Origin: a virus
Strand: one strand, 5' to 3'
DNA length: 25,453 nucleotides
Virus record (IMG/VR): IMGVR_UViG_3300024433_001888
Span: 1 to 25,453 of that record
The notes under the pieces were generated by a model. That model had not been told where the DNA came from. It saw only the letters and a list, made by a program, of their open reading frames with translations, and searched no databases. The stretch's first letter is position 1. The number at the start of each line of letters is the position of its first letter. Shown piece by piece: positions 1 to 8,509 of this stretch. The translations under genes and the position numbers were made by a program.

Positions 1-2
1 AT

Positions 3-443
3 GTGGTGATTGCATCCATCATCGATGCGGGTGAACACTTCCCTTCTTATGATTCTTCACCTGCCACAGATACCCGATATATCTGCGCCTTCCGGAATCA
101 CCTGGTGATCCGTGTCTCGGTCGATGAGATCAATCCCCGCACGCTTGCAACTTTTTATGACACCGTGAATACTCCTGTGCCCGGAGGCTATCAGATGGCT
201 TGGCAAATTGTGCAGCGGCGGGCGGTGTATCGGGTGACGCTGGTGCACGCGTTCCCCTGCCATGACGCCACAATCACGGTTGTGCTGCATCGCGCGAGCG
301 TGGCGCAGCCGGTCGAACTGCCGTGGAGCATTGATGCCGCTACAGCGGGCGAGATTGAATTCCATGCCATGTATTGCCCGAATGAGATACAGCCGTTCGG
401 GTACCTCTCGGCGGTAGGAGATTTCACTGTCGGAGATATCTGA
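3..443 (+). CDS. Phage structural-module protein, probably 5'-truncated
   Basis: The reading frame is open to the left edge. The GTG at 3 is only the first possible start seen, so the true N-terminus is probably outside the window. The visible 146 residues are rich in beta-branched and aromatic residues, with no membrane segment, cysteine cluster or catalytic motif that I recognise. Its TGA overlaps the ATG of the tail-hub-like gene at 443, which indicates translational coupling and a place in the virion structural operon. From position it could be a distal-tail or tail-assembly component; no family was recognised. Confidence 0.7.
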   Translation: MVIASIIDAGEHFPSYDSSPATDTRYICAFRNHLVIRVSVDEINPRTLATFYDTVNTPVPGGYQMAWQIVQRRAVYRVTLVHAFPCHDATITVVLHRASVAQPVELPWSIDAATAGEIEFHAMYCPNEIQPFGYLSAVGDFTVGDI

Positions 444-3091
444 TGTCAACCTTCTGGTGTAACAATGTGATCGGCGACGATGTTACCGGCGATGGATCTC
501 AACTGTTGCCTTGGGCGTCAATGAAGGGCAGCGTTGCCAACATTTCGGGATTGCCGGATCCTATCGGACACGTTCTCAAGGTTGTCAACACCGGCACCCC
601 TTATTCCGGCGTGAATAATTACGGAATCCCAATCGGCACCGCCTTCCAGGGTGACGATTACGATGTCCGCCCAGGGCTGATTATTGAAGGCTATCCCAAC
701 ACGTCCTGGCCGATTCTGCAGCTCAACATCCCAGCCGGGAATGCTGGCTTTGTGATCCAAGCGAATGCTGACTATATATCGATTCGCAACCTGCGGATTA
801 CCGTTGGCAATGCCGCCGGTCAGAATCCAGTCCCATTTGCGATCCAGGAAACCGCGAGGCACATCCGCATCGAATGCATCGATGCCGGATCCCTGCCAAA
901 CTATTCTCAGGATATTATCACGGTTAGCGGCGTCGGCACTATCACACTCGACCTCGAGGTGCGGTGCTGTTATGCGCGGCAGGCGCAGGGCTTCATAACG
1001 GGGGACAAAAGATTCATTCAACTTCACCAATGCAAAACCGCGAGCATACAGCACTGCGTCATGCGAGATACCGAGGCGCCACTCTACTTCGCCTCTACTG
1101 CTGCGATCGGGACAATTGACATCGAAAACTGCACATTCATGAATTTCAAGTATGGCGTCTCGATCAACAATTTCGGTGGCACCTCGACTTTCACGGTGAA
1201 AAACAACATTTTCTACTCTGGCACCTATGCCTATTACTGTGGCATCGTGATGGGCGGCACGCTCACCAGTCATAACAATTGCTATTTCGGGCTGAGCCAG
1301 CTCTGCAACCGCGTGACATGCGCTACCTGCGATAACGTTGGCCTGGGCGCTGGCGATCTGTGGGCAGTCGATCCTGAATTCACGGGCGGGCCTGCCTGGG
1401 AGTGGTTGTATGGGCTGATCCTGCCTAGCAATTATGAGCCGGAAAATCATCTCGTGCTTTGGGGCAGCGACCAGAACCTCTGCATGGGCGCGTGTAAGCC
1501 TTATGAAGAAGAACCATGTCTCTGCACGAAACCGGTGCCGCCGCCGCCGTGTGATCCGTGTGATGTTGTCTCGTGTGATTACAATTCATTCTCCGGCGTC
1601 TACCCTGCCGATTGGCAAGCCTTGCTGGCAAAGCCGCGCGTCCCCGGAGTGCTTGTCGTTGTCTGTTATGACCCCGGGGGGCGGAACCTACAGCTGACAC
1701 CCTTTGTGCAAAACATGCGACCAGTCAAGCAGGCGCGCGACATCCAATTCGCTGAATACCGAGGGTCTGATACCGACATTGAATTTGTGGATCCAACCGG
1801 GCGGTTTGATCCCCACATCCCTACGAGCGATATCTATCAGGACAATTGGTTCGGCAAGCATGTCGATATCGGCGTGTGGATCGTGGGCACCAGCTCTGTC
1901 TTGAAAATCGGGCGATATTTCCTGGCCGATGCGAAACCTCTCCCCGGGGGCAAAACCCGCTGGCGCCTCGAAGATATCTTTATATGGCTACTGCGCGGTG
2001 AAACAAGGGCGAATTCTCTCGGGAAGTTTGTGGCCTCGACATCCAATACGGGCACAATAAATGAGACTCAGGCATCATGTGATTCCGCTTACTGCCGGCA
2101 GCAGACCTGGACAATTACTTTCACCACAGCAACCGATTATACAATCGATGGGTCAAAGATTGGGCTGGACGGCGGCGGCAACACTGGCGCTGGATTCACA
2201 TCAATTTCTGGATCTGTCTCTATCCCCGCTGCCTTCTGGAATGGTGTATGGGACATCGGTGATACCGTAACATTTAATAGCGGCATCCGCTATACCGCCA
2301 CGAATGTAATTTCCGCTGCCCGGGACATGCTCACAGTGCTATCGGACATCCCCGAAGCATGGTTGGATCTGGCTGCCTGGGCAGACATTGAAGCCAAGAG
2401 CGCCGCTTATAAAATCACATATTGGTCTGACAATGTCCTCGATTCCTTGCGGCTGCTGCGGACTTTCATGCGGCATCGGATTGCAACTGCGTTCCCGACA
2501 CATGAAGCGAAGATTTCAGTCATGACCTTTGAGCCGGATCCCTCGCAATGGGTTACGCGCTGTATCGGTAAGCGCTATAACCTAGTCGACCTACAGGTTG
2601 AGCATCTCGATATCTACAACGTGTTGAGCGCAGAGACCGGATATGGCGATGGAGGCAGCCCCACGAGCGGAGTACAGTACCCGGCGCCTGGCGCTGCGAA
2701 TGACAGCGTGACGCGATACCGCATGGAATATCCTTACACCTTCACGCTCCGGGGTTATGTCTCGGCAGACTACAGCACCGTCCGGGGGCTGCTGCAGGGG
2801 TTTTATTTCACGCGCGCAGGGTTACCCTATAATCCTCGACAGGTTTTCAACTTGCGATCGAAGATCGATGAATTAAATATGTACCTTGGCGAAGTGGTAT
2901 ATATTGATAGCGCGCGTCCGGTGCGTCAAGGATATGGGTTGGTGGTCGACGTCGAGAAAGATCCGTCTGGCCGTGCGGTCACGGCGAAATTAATGGATGT
3001 TTCGGATGTAATAGAACCGGCTTCGGGATGCGGTTATGGTTTCTGCGGCGGCGTTGGTACCACAGATGATTGCTGGGTCTATGGAGTATAA
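443..3091 (+). CDS. Large tail protein: N-terminal parallel beta-helix joined to a tail-hub-like C-terminus
   Basis: 882 residues. Residues about 30-310 look like a right-handed parallel beta-helix: short strands with recurring turns such as IENCTFMNF and VKNNIFYSG, as in pectate-lyase-like or tailspike folds. A cysteine- and proline-rich hinge follows at about 345-380, with a PVPPPPCDPCD stretch at roughly 364-374. Residues about 385-880 resemble siphovirus tail-hub or minor tail proteins, with alternating beta segments and phrases such as DIEFVDPTGRFDP. The probable role is in the baseplate/tail tip with a carbohydrate-binding or depolymerase domain. ATG at 443 overlaps the upstream stop. 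The domain calls rest on sequence texture, not an alignment; the beta-helix part is the more secure. No catalytic residues were identified. Confidence 0.7.
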   Translation: MSTFWCNNVIGDDVTGDGSQLLPWASMKGSVANISGLPDPIGHVLKVVNTGTPYSGVNNYGIPIGTAFQGDDYDVRPGLIIEGYPNTSWPILQLNIPAGNAGFVIQANADYISIRNLRITVGNAAGQNPVPFAIQETARHIRIECIDAGSLPNYSQDIITVSGVGTITLDLEVRCCYARQAQGFITGDKRFIQLHQCKTASIQHCVMRDTEAPLYFASTAAIGTIDIENCTFMNFKYGVSINNFGGTSTFTVKNNIFYSGTYAYYCGIVMGGTLTSHNNCYFGLSQLCNRVTCATCDNVGLGAGDLWAVDPEFTGGPAWEWLYGLILPSNYEPENHLVLWGSDQNLCMGACKPYEEEPCLCTKPVPPPPCDPCDVVSCDYNSFSGVYPADWQALLAKPRVPGVLVVVCYDPGGRNLQLTPFVQNMRPVKQARDIQFAEYRGSDTDIEFVDPTGRFDPHIPTSDIYQDNWFGKHVDIGVWIVGTSSVLKIGRYFLADAKPLPGGKTRWRLEDIFIWLLRGETRANSLGKFVASTSNTGTINETQASCDSAYCRQQTWTITFTTATDYTIDGSKIGLDGGGNTGAGFTSISGSVSIPAAFWNGVWDIGDTVTFNSGIRYTATNVISAARDMLTVLSDIPEAWLDLAAWADIEAKSAAYKITYWSDNVLDSLRLLRTFMRHRIATAFPTHEAKISVMTFEPDPSQWVTRCIGKRYNLVDLQVEHLDIYNVLSAETGYGDGGSPTSGVQYPAPGAANDSVTRYRMEYPYTFTLRGYVSADYSTVRGLLQGFYFTRAGLPYNPRQVFNLRSKIDELNMYLGEVVYIDSARPVRQGYGLVVDVEKDPSGRAVTAKLMDVSDVIEPASGCGYGFCGGVGTTDDCWVYGV

Positions 3092-3093
3092 AC

Positions 3094-3606
3094 ATGCCTA
3101 TCGGTGATTGGGACGACAATCGTAACGTGGCGAACTATCAACAGGTTATTGAGCACGAAGAGTTCGATGAACTCGCTGCGGATCAGAATCGGCTGCTTCT
3201 TGGTTATGACCGCATGACGGCTGCTATCGCCGGAGATGGCTCAGATACCATTAGTTTCAACCTGGCCGCATGGACAGAAGCATCCTGGTACACGGGCCTC
3301 TATATCCGCAGTGGGCAGGCGTGGGATGGTATCGGTGCGTGGATCTATATCAGCGCGAACTCGGGAACTAATTATATCCGCCTCGAGGTGCGGGACGAGA
3401 ACGACAATGCTATCGCCACAATCCCAAATGCCACCGGCGCGACCGTTAATGGAATCGGATGGGTGCAAATTGCTAAGCACCATAGTGCTGGTCTCGCAGA
3501 ATCCGATGGGATCCTTTATAGCGTCGCGGTGCTGGGGCGCTGTCCATCCGGGAGTTTTAGCGCCAAATACTTACAGGTCTATCTGACCTCATCTCTGGAG
3601 CCATAA
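3094..3606 (+). CDS. Tail-associated small protein, paralogue 1 (MxIGxW N-terminus)
   Basis: 170 residues from the ATG at 3094, two bases after the tail-hub stop. An in-frame TTG at 3070 is rejected because it lies inside the previous gene. The protein opens with MPIGDWDD, matching the starts of the next two genes (MAIGKWAD, MTIGDWSD), then a short helical stretch, then a beta-rich body. Family resemblance and position right after the tail-hub-like gene suggest a tail-fibre or receptor-binding accessory whose conserved N-terminus docks to the virion. Function is inferred; no database family was recognised. Confidence 0.75.
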   Translation: MPIGDWDDNRNVANYQQVIEHEEFDELAADQNRLLLGYDRMTAAIAGDGSDTISFNLAAWTEASWYTGLYIRSGQAWDGIGAWIYISANSGTNYIRLEVRDENDNAIATIPNATGATVNGIGWVQIAKHHSAGLAESDGILYSVAVLGRCPSGSFSAKYLQVYLTSSLEP

Positions 3607-4173
3607 ATGGCAATCGGCAAATGGGCAGACCCGACTTCGGACTGGTTTGATAAAACCCCGTTTCTCACGGCATGCACCAAGTTAGATAATCTTACGCAGA
3701 ATTCTCATGCGCTGGTCGAGCAGGAAACCTTTGTCAATTGGGGCCGCGACCAGATCGATGGATTCTTCACGGTAGGCGCCTGGACGAATCGTGCTCTGTG
3801 GGGGCTCACGTTAGACGGCACCGAACCTTATGATCAGATAGTTTACATGTTCCATCTAGCTGTAACCGAAGAGGGGGCGCCGCTGTTGGCGCCATTGGAT
3901 TGTTGGATGCGGATTTATTGCCCCGAACGCGCAGCGTATTATCCCGACGCTACCGGCTATCAGCCGATTTCATTACCGATTTGGCTCTTGGGGAATCCTT
4001 TTCCTGGATATTTGTATCAGTCGATCAAGATCACGGTTGACCTCACGCCGCCATCGGGGGCATGGGTTGCTGGCAGCCATGAATTCCAATTGCAGGAAAA
4101 GTCCAATGCGCCGATCCAAAGATATTCAAGGCTGCGGAGCATGGTGGGCGTCCTGACGCGAGAGGCAACATGA
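3607..4173 (+). CDS. Tail-associated small protein, paralogue 2 (MxIGxW N-terminus)
   Basis: 188 residues; the ATG directly follows the previous TAA with no gap. It begins MAIGKWADPTSDWF, then a helical segment ending near NLTQNSHAL, then a beta-rich body with many aromatic residues. The N-terminal motif matches its neighbours on both sides, while the bodies have diverged, as expected for duplicated virion decoration or receptor-binding subunits. Its stop overlaps the next start as ATGA at 4170-4173, so the three genes form one translationally coupled set. No enzymatic motif is visible. Confidence 0.75.
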   Translation: MAIGKWADPTSDWFDKTPFLTACTKLDNLTQNSHALVEQETFVNWGRDQIDGFFTVGAWTNRALWGLTLDGTEPYDQIVYMFHLAVTEEGAPLLAPLDCWMRIYCPERAAYYPDATGYQPISLPIWLLGNPFPGYLYQSIKITVDLTPPSGAWVAGSHEFQLQEKSNAPIQRYSRLRSMVGVLTREAT

Positions 4174-4676
4174 CCATAGGCGATTGGTCGGACACCACAG
4201 ATTTCTGGACGAGCACGCCGCCACTGCTGATCTCGGCGATCAAATGTAACACGATGTTTCTAAATAATTGGCGCCTCTACAAAGGGATGGAACGGTTACA
4301 TGAAGCACAGCTCCATGATTATTACGAATACACGAGTATCGTTAACCCATCCTGGTTTTACTCGGTGCGCATTACAGATGCTTGCCCATGGGATCGACTG
4401 ACGATTATGGAGAAAATCAACGTTCCCCACGTCGGCACCGGGAATCTACAGCTGACGGTTGACCACCTCGGCGCTGAAAACATGCGGACATCGACACTCG
4501 ATTGTGTAGACTATTCCGGCTGGGTCTGGTTTGCAGTTATCGATGCCTATGACATCACCGGGTGGGCCGCGGGGAATCATATTATCGAGGTGCATTGGTT
4601 CCCCACGGGCGGCACCTCTTGTGACGATATGCTGGTTAAGTGTCGCCACGCAATGCTGGAAACGAGCCTGACATGA
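4170..4676 (+). CDS. Tail-associated small protein, paralogue 3 (MxIGxW N-terminus)
   Basis: 168 residues. It starts MTIGDWSDTTDFWTS and, like paralogue 2, continues with a helical stretch (SAIKCNTMFLNNW) before a beta-rich domain. It overlaps the upstream gene by four bases and the downstream peptidase gene by four bases (ATGA at both ends). The W-bearing N-terminal motif and the order of elements support common descent with the two preceding genes. It is probably a virion-surface or tail-tip component; the precise role is unknown. Confidence 0.75.
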   Translation: MTIGDWSDTTDFWTSTPPLLISAIKCNTMFLNNWRLYKGMERLHEAQLHDYYEYTSIVNPSWFYSVRITDACPWDRLTIMEKINVPHVGTGNLQLTVDHLGAENMRTSTLDCVDYSGWVWFAVIDAYDITGWAAGNHIIEVHWFPTGGTSCDDMLVKCRHAMLETSLT

Positions 4677-5164
4677 TCGCGCGAATCTTCCAGGGATATT
4701 ACCTTACAACCGATGGCCGCATCACTCATTTCACGCGTTCCGAGCTGTCCTGCCGCGATTCCTGTGGACGAGCCGACATGCAAGAGCCTGCTATCGATGC
4801 GCTCGAAAATGCACGCCTCGAGGCTGGCCAGCCTTTATTCCCGACATCCGGCGTCCGCTGCAGCGCCTGGAATGACCGAAAAGGTGGATCCGCGAATAGT
4901 CCGCATCTTCGCGGCGAGGCGGTGGATCTCTCCTGGGGCCAGGACACATTCGCCCTCTGGCTGCTTCTGCGGAAGCACTTCCGCCGCGTTTGTATGTATA
5001 GCCGTTCTAAGGGCGGGCATTGCCATGCGGATATGTGGATCACCGATCGGGCGATTTGGGATGTGGTTACCAAGGATGGGAATTTTCTAATTGCGGATTT
5101 TTTAGAACGCTATAAGATCGCAATGATTGGTGATGCGATAAACGAAATCTTGGGGGCTACCTGA
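4673..5164 (+). CDS. M15-type metallopeptidase, probable endolysin
   Basis: 163 residues. The ATG at 4673 overlaps the previous stop, so I prefer it over an upstream in-frame ATG at 4640. The zinc signature of the M15 D,D-peptidase / L-Ala-D-Glu peptidase fold is clear: SPHLRGEAVD at residues 76-85 fits SxHxxGxAxD (H78, D85), and GHCHADMW at 115-122 supplies the second histidine group with D120. Known members cleave peptide crosslinks in peptidoglycan. Its length is typical for a single-domain enzyme with no separate wall-binding domain. Small membrane proteins follow at once, as in a phage lysis cassette. A virion-associated peptidase that helps entry is an alternative. Confidence 0.85.
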   Translation: MIARIFQGYYLTTDGRITHFTRSELSCRDSCGRADMQEPAIDALENARLEAGQPLFPTSGVRCSAWNDRKGGSANSPHLRGEAVDLSWGQDTFALWLLLRKHFRRVCMYSRSKGGHCHADMWITDRAIWDVVTKDGNFLIADFLERYKIAMIGDAINEILGAT

Positions 5165-5442
5165 TGGCACAGAAGATCTACACTTGGCACAATCAACCCG
5201 GAGGGACAAATTGCTATCAAGGCGCGTTGAACCATGCGCGTGCGCTGGCGGCCAGGATGGGCAAGGCGATCCTGGTGATCTACCACGGGCAACAGACAAA
5301 GCATCCACGGAACAAAACCGCAGATATGCGGCGCGTTTCGTTCTTCGTCAAACCAGATGGTGACCTGAATTTTGCAAAGATCAATGAAGGCAACTTTGAA
5401 TGGTTTGTAGAGCCGGAAGGGACACGAGGCATCACATGGTAG
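5164..5442 (+). CDS. Hypothetical phage protein
   Basis: 92 residues; the ATG overlaps the peptidase stop (TGATG). The protein is soluble-looking and basic in the middle, with alternating strand and helix character (ILVIYHGQQ, RRVSFFVKPDG) and two cysteines or fewer. I do not recognise a family. It lies between a probable endolysin and a probable holin-like membrane protein, so it may belong to the lysis cassette or be a lysis regulator, but nothing in the sequence proves that. Confidence 0.65.
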   Translation: MAQKIYTWHNQPGGTNCYQGALNHARALAARMGKAILVIYHGQQTKHPRNKTADMRRVSFFVKPDGDLNFAKINEGNFEWFVEPEGTRGITW

Positions 5443-5600
5443 AGGGGCTGGAAATTGAGAAGTTGATGGGATTCGGATTCGCTGGCCTGGTCGCGCTCAT
5501 CTTATTGCGATGGCTCTTAAATACTCTCACCCGGAAAGTCGATTGCATCAAAGAGGGGGTTATCAAAATCCTCACGATTTTAGAACGGCGGGAGGACTGA
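5436..5600 (+). CDS. Small single-span membrane protein, holin/spanin candidate
   Basis: 54 residues from the ATG at 5436, which overlaps the end of the preceding gene by seven bases. Acidic residues (EGLEIEKLM) precede one strong hydrophobic segment of about 18 residues (FAGLVALILLRWLL), followed by a charged tail (KVDCIKEG, LERRED). Single-span proteins of this size next to an endolysin are commonly holins, antiholins or inner-membrane spanins. Position and topology are the only evidence. An in-frame upstream start at 5400 is rejected because it would add residues from within the previous gene. Confidence 0.65.
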   Translation: MVEGLEIEKLMGFGFAGLVALILLRWLLNTLTRKVDCIKEGVIKILTILERRED

Positions 5601-5601
5601 C

Positions 5602-5745
5602 ATGGGGTTTGATTTCTGCGCGGGGCTTGCCGGAATTGTTATCGTGAGCTTGGGCGTTGCTGCGGCCGTGTTGTCTTGGCGCGAGAGGCGCGATAGCAAA
5701 AATGGGAACGGGATCGAACACCTGAAGAGGCTTATAGAGAAATAG
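5602..5745 (+). CDS. Very small membrane protein in the lysis region
   Basis: 47 residues. GGAGG at 5591-5595 sits seven bases before the ATG at 5602, and the gene starts one base after the previous stop. The N-terminal half is a membrane segment (LAGIVIVSLGVAAAVLSW), followed by a basic, polar tail (RERRDSKNGNG) and a short amphipathic end. Tandem with the preceding single-span protein, it could form a holin/antiholin or two-component membrane pair next to the M15 peptidase. The good ribosome site and tight spacing argue that it is real. Confidence 0.6.
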   Translation: MGFDFCAGLAGIVIVSLGVAAAVLSWRERRDSKNGNGIEHLKRLIEK

Positions 5746-5754
5746 AGGTAAGTC

Positions 5755-6744
5755 ATGCGCGTCGCAATCCACCGGCAGGGATTTGGCTTCGGGAAACCCG
5801 CCGGATTCGGCGGGATGGAAACCCAGCAGGCTGAGACGATCAAATGGCTTGAGCGATTAGGCGTCGAAATTGTCTATGACTGGACAAAGGCCAAGGTAGT
5901 TCACTTTTTCGGTGTGTATGGGAAGACCCCGATGCGGATGGCCGAGGCTCGTAGCCTCGGCAAAAAGATCGTGCTCTCCACGGTTTACTGGACTTACAAG
6001 GAGATGCATCACCCGCAAAGGCGAATGGCACATCACCTGCGGCAGTTCCATTGGGCTTACCATGAAGCCGATCTATTACTCCCGAATAGTCATGCTGAGG
6101 CGGCGCTTATCTCCGGAGAGTTCCAGGTGCCGAAATCCAAGATGCGGGTCGTGGTGAACGCTGTCCCCCCCGATATTAATGAGCAGGCAAATGGGGTTGG
6201 GCTTGAGGATTGGGAAATCTGCGACATGCGAGACTACATCCTGATCGTTGGGCGTAATGAAGGCCGGAAAAATCAATTCCGATTTCTCAGTGCCATGCGC
6301 GATGTCGATGTGCCGATTTTGATGGTAGGCGACTGTCACTATGAGCACGATTATTATTGGGCCTGCTGGGAGATGGCACAGAAGAGACATGCGCGGACAG
6401 AGTTTTTTATGGGGATCCCGCCCCCGAGAATCTATCACTATATGAAAGGCGCCAGGCTTGTCGCGCAGCCATCCATCTATGAAACCCCGGGCCTGGCCGT
6501 TCTGGAAGCCGCCGCGCTGGGGGTGCCGGTCGCACCGACTAACCGAGGATCTGCCCGCGAGTACTTTGGGAATGCAGTCTATTATATCGATCCATTCACG
6601 CCGGAAAGTATGCAGGGGTGTCTGAAGGCGACCGCGACGGATACAGCGCAGATCCAGATGCGGATGCTTCAGAATTATACCTGGGAAATCGCAGGGCGAC
6701 AGACAATGAATGCATACAAGGAGGTGCTGGGCCGATGGCTATAA
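5755..6744 (+). CDS. GT4-type glycosyltransferase (Glycos_transf_1)
   Basis: 329 residues; ATG after a GAGGTAAG ribosome site. It has the GT-B plan of family 4 retaining glycosyltransferases: an N-terminal Rossmann half with a glycine-rich start (GFGGME, residues 17-22), an LLPNSH segment at 108-113 where such enzymes cross between domains, then a nucleotide-sugar half with VGRNEGRKN at 165-173 (basic residues R167 and K172) and the EX7E motif as E243 and E251 in YETPGLAVLEAAALG. It transfers a sugar from a nucleotide donor to an unknown acceptor. It is first of a three-gene cassette with a methyltransferase and a nucleotidyltransferase, pointing to glycan decoration of phage or host surface. 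Confidence 0.88.
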   Translation: MRVAIHRQGFGFGKPAGFGGMETQQAETIKWLERLGVEIVYDWTKAKVVHFFGVYGKTPMRMAEARSLGKKIVLSTVYWTYKEMHHPQRRMAHHLRQFHWAYHEADLLLPNSHAEAALISGEFQVPKSKMRVVVNAVPPDINEQANGVGLEDWEICDMRDYILIVGRNEGRKNQFRFLSAMRDVDVPILMVGDCHYEHDYYWACWEMAQKRHARTEFFMGIPPPRIYHYMKGARLVAQPSIYETPGLAVLEAAALGVPVAPTNRGSAREYFGNAVYYIDPFTPESMQGCLKATATDTAQIQMRMLQNYTWEIAGRQTMNAYKEVLGRWL

Positions 6745-7421
6745 ACCCCCGCATTGAATTGCTGAATGGACAGAACAAATATGGCGACTTTTGGTCACAC
6801 GGGCCATCGCCGCTACACATAAGTTTCACCAACCGGAATTCCTGGTTCAAAGACCTCTCTTACGAAGCGCCGATCGTGGGGATCTTGGAGTCAGAACGAT
6901 ACGGGTTTTTCCTTGATGTCGGCGCGGGCTGGGGTTACCACACAATAATTGCCGCACATCACTGCCGATCGGTTGTCGCCTTAGAGGCCAACGCTCTGCG
7001 ATTCGGGCTATTGTGTTGGAACACACAAATGCTCCCGAACGTCTGCCGGCACCTATGCTTTGCCGGTCGCGAGGGGCAGAAGGCAAAGCGTAGCCGAGCG
7101 CCATGGAATCCGGTCGAAGCCAGAGATCCCGAGGTGGAATTATCTGCGGTTACGCTCGATGGCATATTACGTCAGCATGCGGATTATCCCTTGGTCGGGG
7201 AGCCGGGCCTGGTGAAGATCGATGTGGAGGGAAGTGAGCTGGATGTGTTGGCGGGCGCCAAAGGGCTCCTTGCTGATGACAGATTCGATTGGATCGTTGA
7301 AATTCACACGCGGATGGGCGTTACGTTTGATGCGGTCGACCTGGCAATGGGCAACAGGATCCGCGAGAACCTTTCGGCGAAACATGCATATTATCGAACG
7401 GGGGCCGAGTCCGATGAATGA
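6735..7421 (+). CDS. FkbM-type SAM-dependent methyltransferase
   Basis: 228 residues from the ATG at 6735, ten bases inside the end of the glycosyltransferase gene. An upstream in-frame start at 6618 lies deep inside that gene and is rejected. The class I SAM-binding loop is FLDVGAGWGYHT (DVGAG at 61-65). The acidic end of strand 2 is ALEAN at 82-86. The family hallmark KIDVEGSE at 161-168 and a later VEIH at 188-191 match FkbM methyltransferases, which O-methylate sugars and similar hydroxyls. It overlaps both neighbours, so it is translated with them. The likely substrate is a sugar added by the upstream enzyme. Confidence 0.88.
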   Translation: MAINPRIELLNGQNKYGDFWSHGPSPLHISFTNRNSWFKDLSYEAPIVGILESERYGFFLDVGAGWGYHTIIAAHHCRSVVALEANALRFGLLCWNTQMLPNVCRHLCFAGREGQKAKRSRAPWNPVEARDPEVELSAVTLDGILRQHADYPLVGEPGLVKIDVEGSELDVLAGAKGLLADDRFDWIVEIHTRMGVTFDAVDLAMGNRIRENLSAKHAYYRTGAESDE

Positions 7422-8250
7422 TCCAGTTGTGGCGGTTATCCTTTGCGCCGGGCAGGCCACGCGTTTCGGTGGCGTTGTCAAGCAATTGCTCGAGATCGAC
7501 GGCGCGCCACTCGTCCAGCGCATGCTGAATCAATGTGCTGCACGCGGGATCCCCGCCTGGTTGATTACCCATCAGCCCGGGGTATATGAAGGAGCCGGGA
7601 TCCGCACCAGGTTTTTTGAGCCACGCGGGCATCGCTGGACATGCGAAACCCTATATTCTACGCGTGATCTGTGGGGGACAGAACAGACCATTGTCCTCTT
7701 AGGTGATGTCTACTATTCAGATTTTTGCATGGATCTACTGGTGAAGGGCGAGACGATGTTTTATACCGGCGAAGCCGAGATATGGGGGATGGCCATCCGG
7801 CGCCAGTATTACGACCGAGCGGGGAAGACACTCCGGCGTGTATTGGATCTCGCGGCGAAGCGGCAAGATGCAGGGGAACATCACTGCGGACAGCTCTGGC
7901 GATATTATCGGGTTTGGTATGGCCTGGCCTATATCGGCGATTGGAAGATCACGCCGGGGTTGGCGTTTCAAAGAGCCGGAACTACGCGCGTGGTTTTCGA
8001 TGAGACGGTGGATTTCGATGTGCCCGTAACCTATGAACGCTGGCAGGCCGGGCTGCGTGGTCGGCAGGTATGGTGGAATGCTTTTCGCCCGGGGACGAGT
8101 CCGGGATTGCCGCTCTGGTGCGAATGGCTAAAAGGCCTGCGTTGGGAAGGCGAGAAATGGCGCTGCCCGAAAGACGGAGAATTACACAGTGGATTCAAGG
8201 GATGTGCTCCCGCAACCTGCAAGTATTATGATATCACGAAAGGAGGCTAA
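7414..8250 (+). CDS. MobA/GlmU-like nucleotidyltransferase with cysteine-bearing tail
   Basis: 278 residues from the ATG at 7414, overlapping the methyltransferase by eight bases. The N-terminus carries the nucleotide-binding signature of sugar-phosphate nucleotidyltransferases, LCAGQATRFGG (10-20) with a lysine at 23 (VVKQLLEIDG), and a metal aspartate at about 98 in VLLGDVYYSD. Such enzymes make NDP-sugars or similar activated donors. Here it probably supplies or modifies the donor for the adjacent glycosyltransferase. The last 30 residues contain three cysteines (about 251, 264 and 269) in a short extension after the enzyme core, possibly a metal-binding tail; I do not know this extension from the family. 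Confidence 0.78.
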   Translation: MNDPVVAVILCAGQATRFGGVVKQLLEIDGAPLVQRMLNQCAARGIPAWLITHQPGVYEGAGIRTRFFEPRGHRWTCETLYSTRDLWGTEQTIVLLGDVYYSDFCMDLLVKGETMFYTGEAEIWGMAIRRQYYDRAGKTLRRVLDLAAKRQDAGEHHCGQLWRYYRVWYGLAYIGDWKITPGLAFQRAGTTRVVFDETVDFDVPVTYERWQAGLRGRQVWWNAFRPGTSPGLPLWCEWLKGLRWEGEKWRCPKDGELHSGFKGCAPATCKYYDITKGG

Positions 8251-8253
8251 CCC

Positions 8254-8487
8254 GTGTCGGACAGAACATTCATGCCTGGCAAGAAGAAATTCACCCTGGC
8301 GCTGATCGCAACCGGCGTCACGGTGGCCCTGACTGTTTACCTTACTCAAACCGGCACTCCCGCGCGGGATGCTGTTACCATTGCCCTCGTGGCCGTAGCC
8401 AGCCTGTGGGGGTTTATCGGCATCGAAGGCGGGCGAGATATTGTGCGGGAGAGAAAAGACTCCCAGGAAGGCTCTGATCGCCCTTGA
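8254..8487 (+). CDS. Two-span small membrane protein, holin-like
   Basis: 77 residues with a GTG start; AAAGGAGG at 8240-8247 sits six bases upstream, which decides the start. Two hydrophobic segments (about residues 13-30 and 40-58: FTLALIATGVTVALTVYL and AVTIALVAVASLWGFIG) are joined by a short polar loop, and the C-terminus is highly charged (RDIVRERKDSQEG). This topology and size fit small two-span holins. It is the last gene before a strong terminator hairpin, so it closes the late/lysis transcription block. The function is inferred from topology and place. Confidence 0.65.
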   Translation: MSDRTFMPGKKKFTLALIATGVTVALTVYLTQTGTPARDAVTIALVAVASLWGFIGIEGGRDIVRERKDSQEGSDRP

Positions 8488-8509
8488 GTAAAAGGTAAGT
8501 GCCCCCCTG

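Noticed and set aside
518-1450. 310-codon minus-strand frame opposite the tail protein
   Set aside because: It is the reverse shadow of a clear coding sequence; no ribosome site and no family resemblance.
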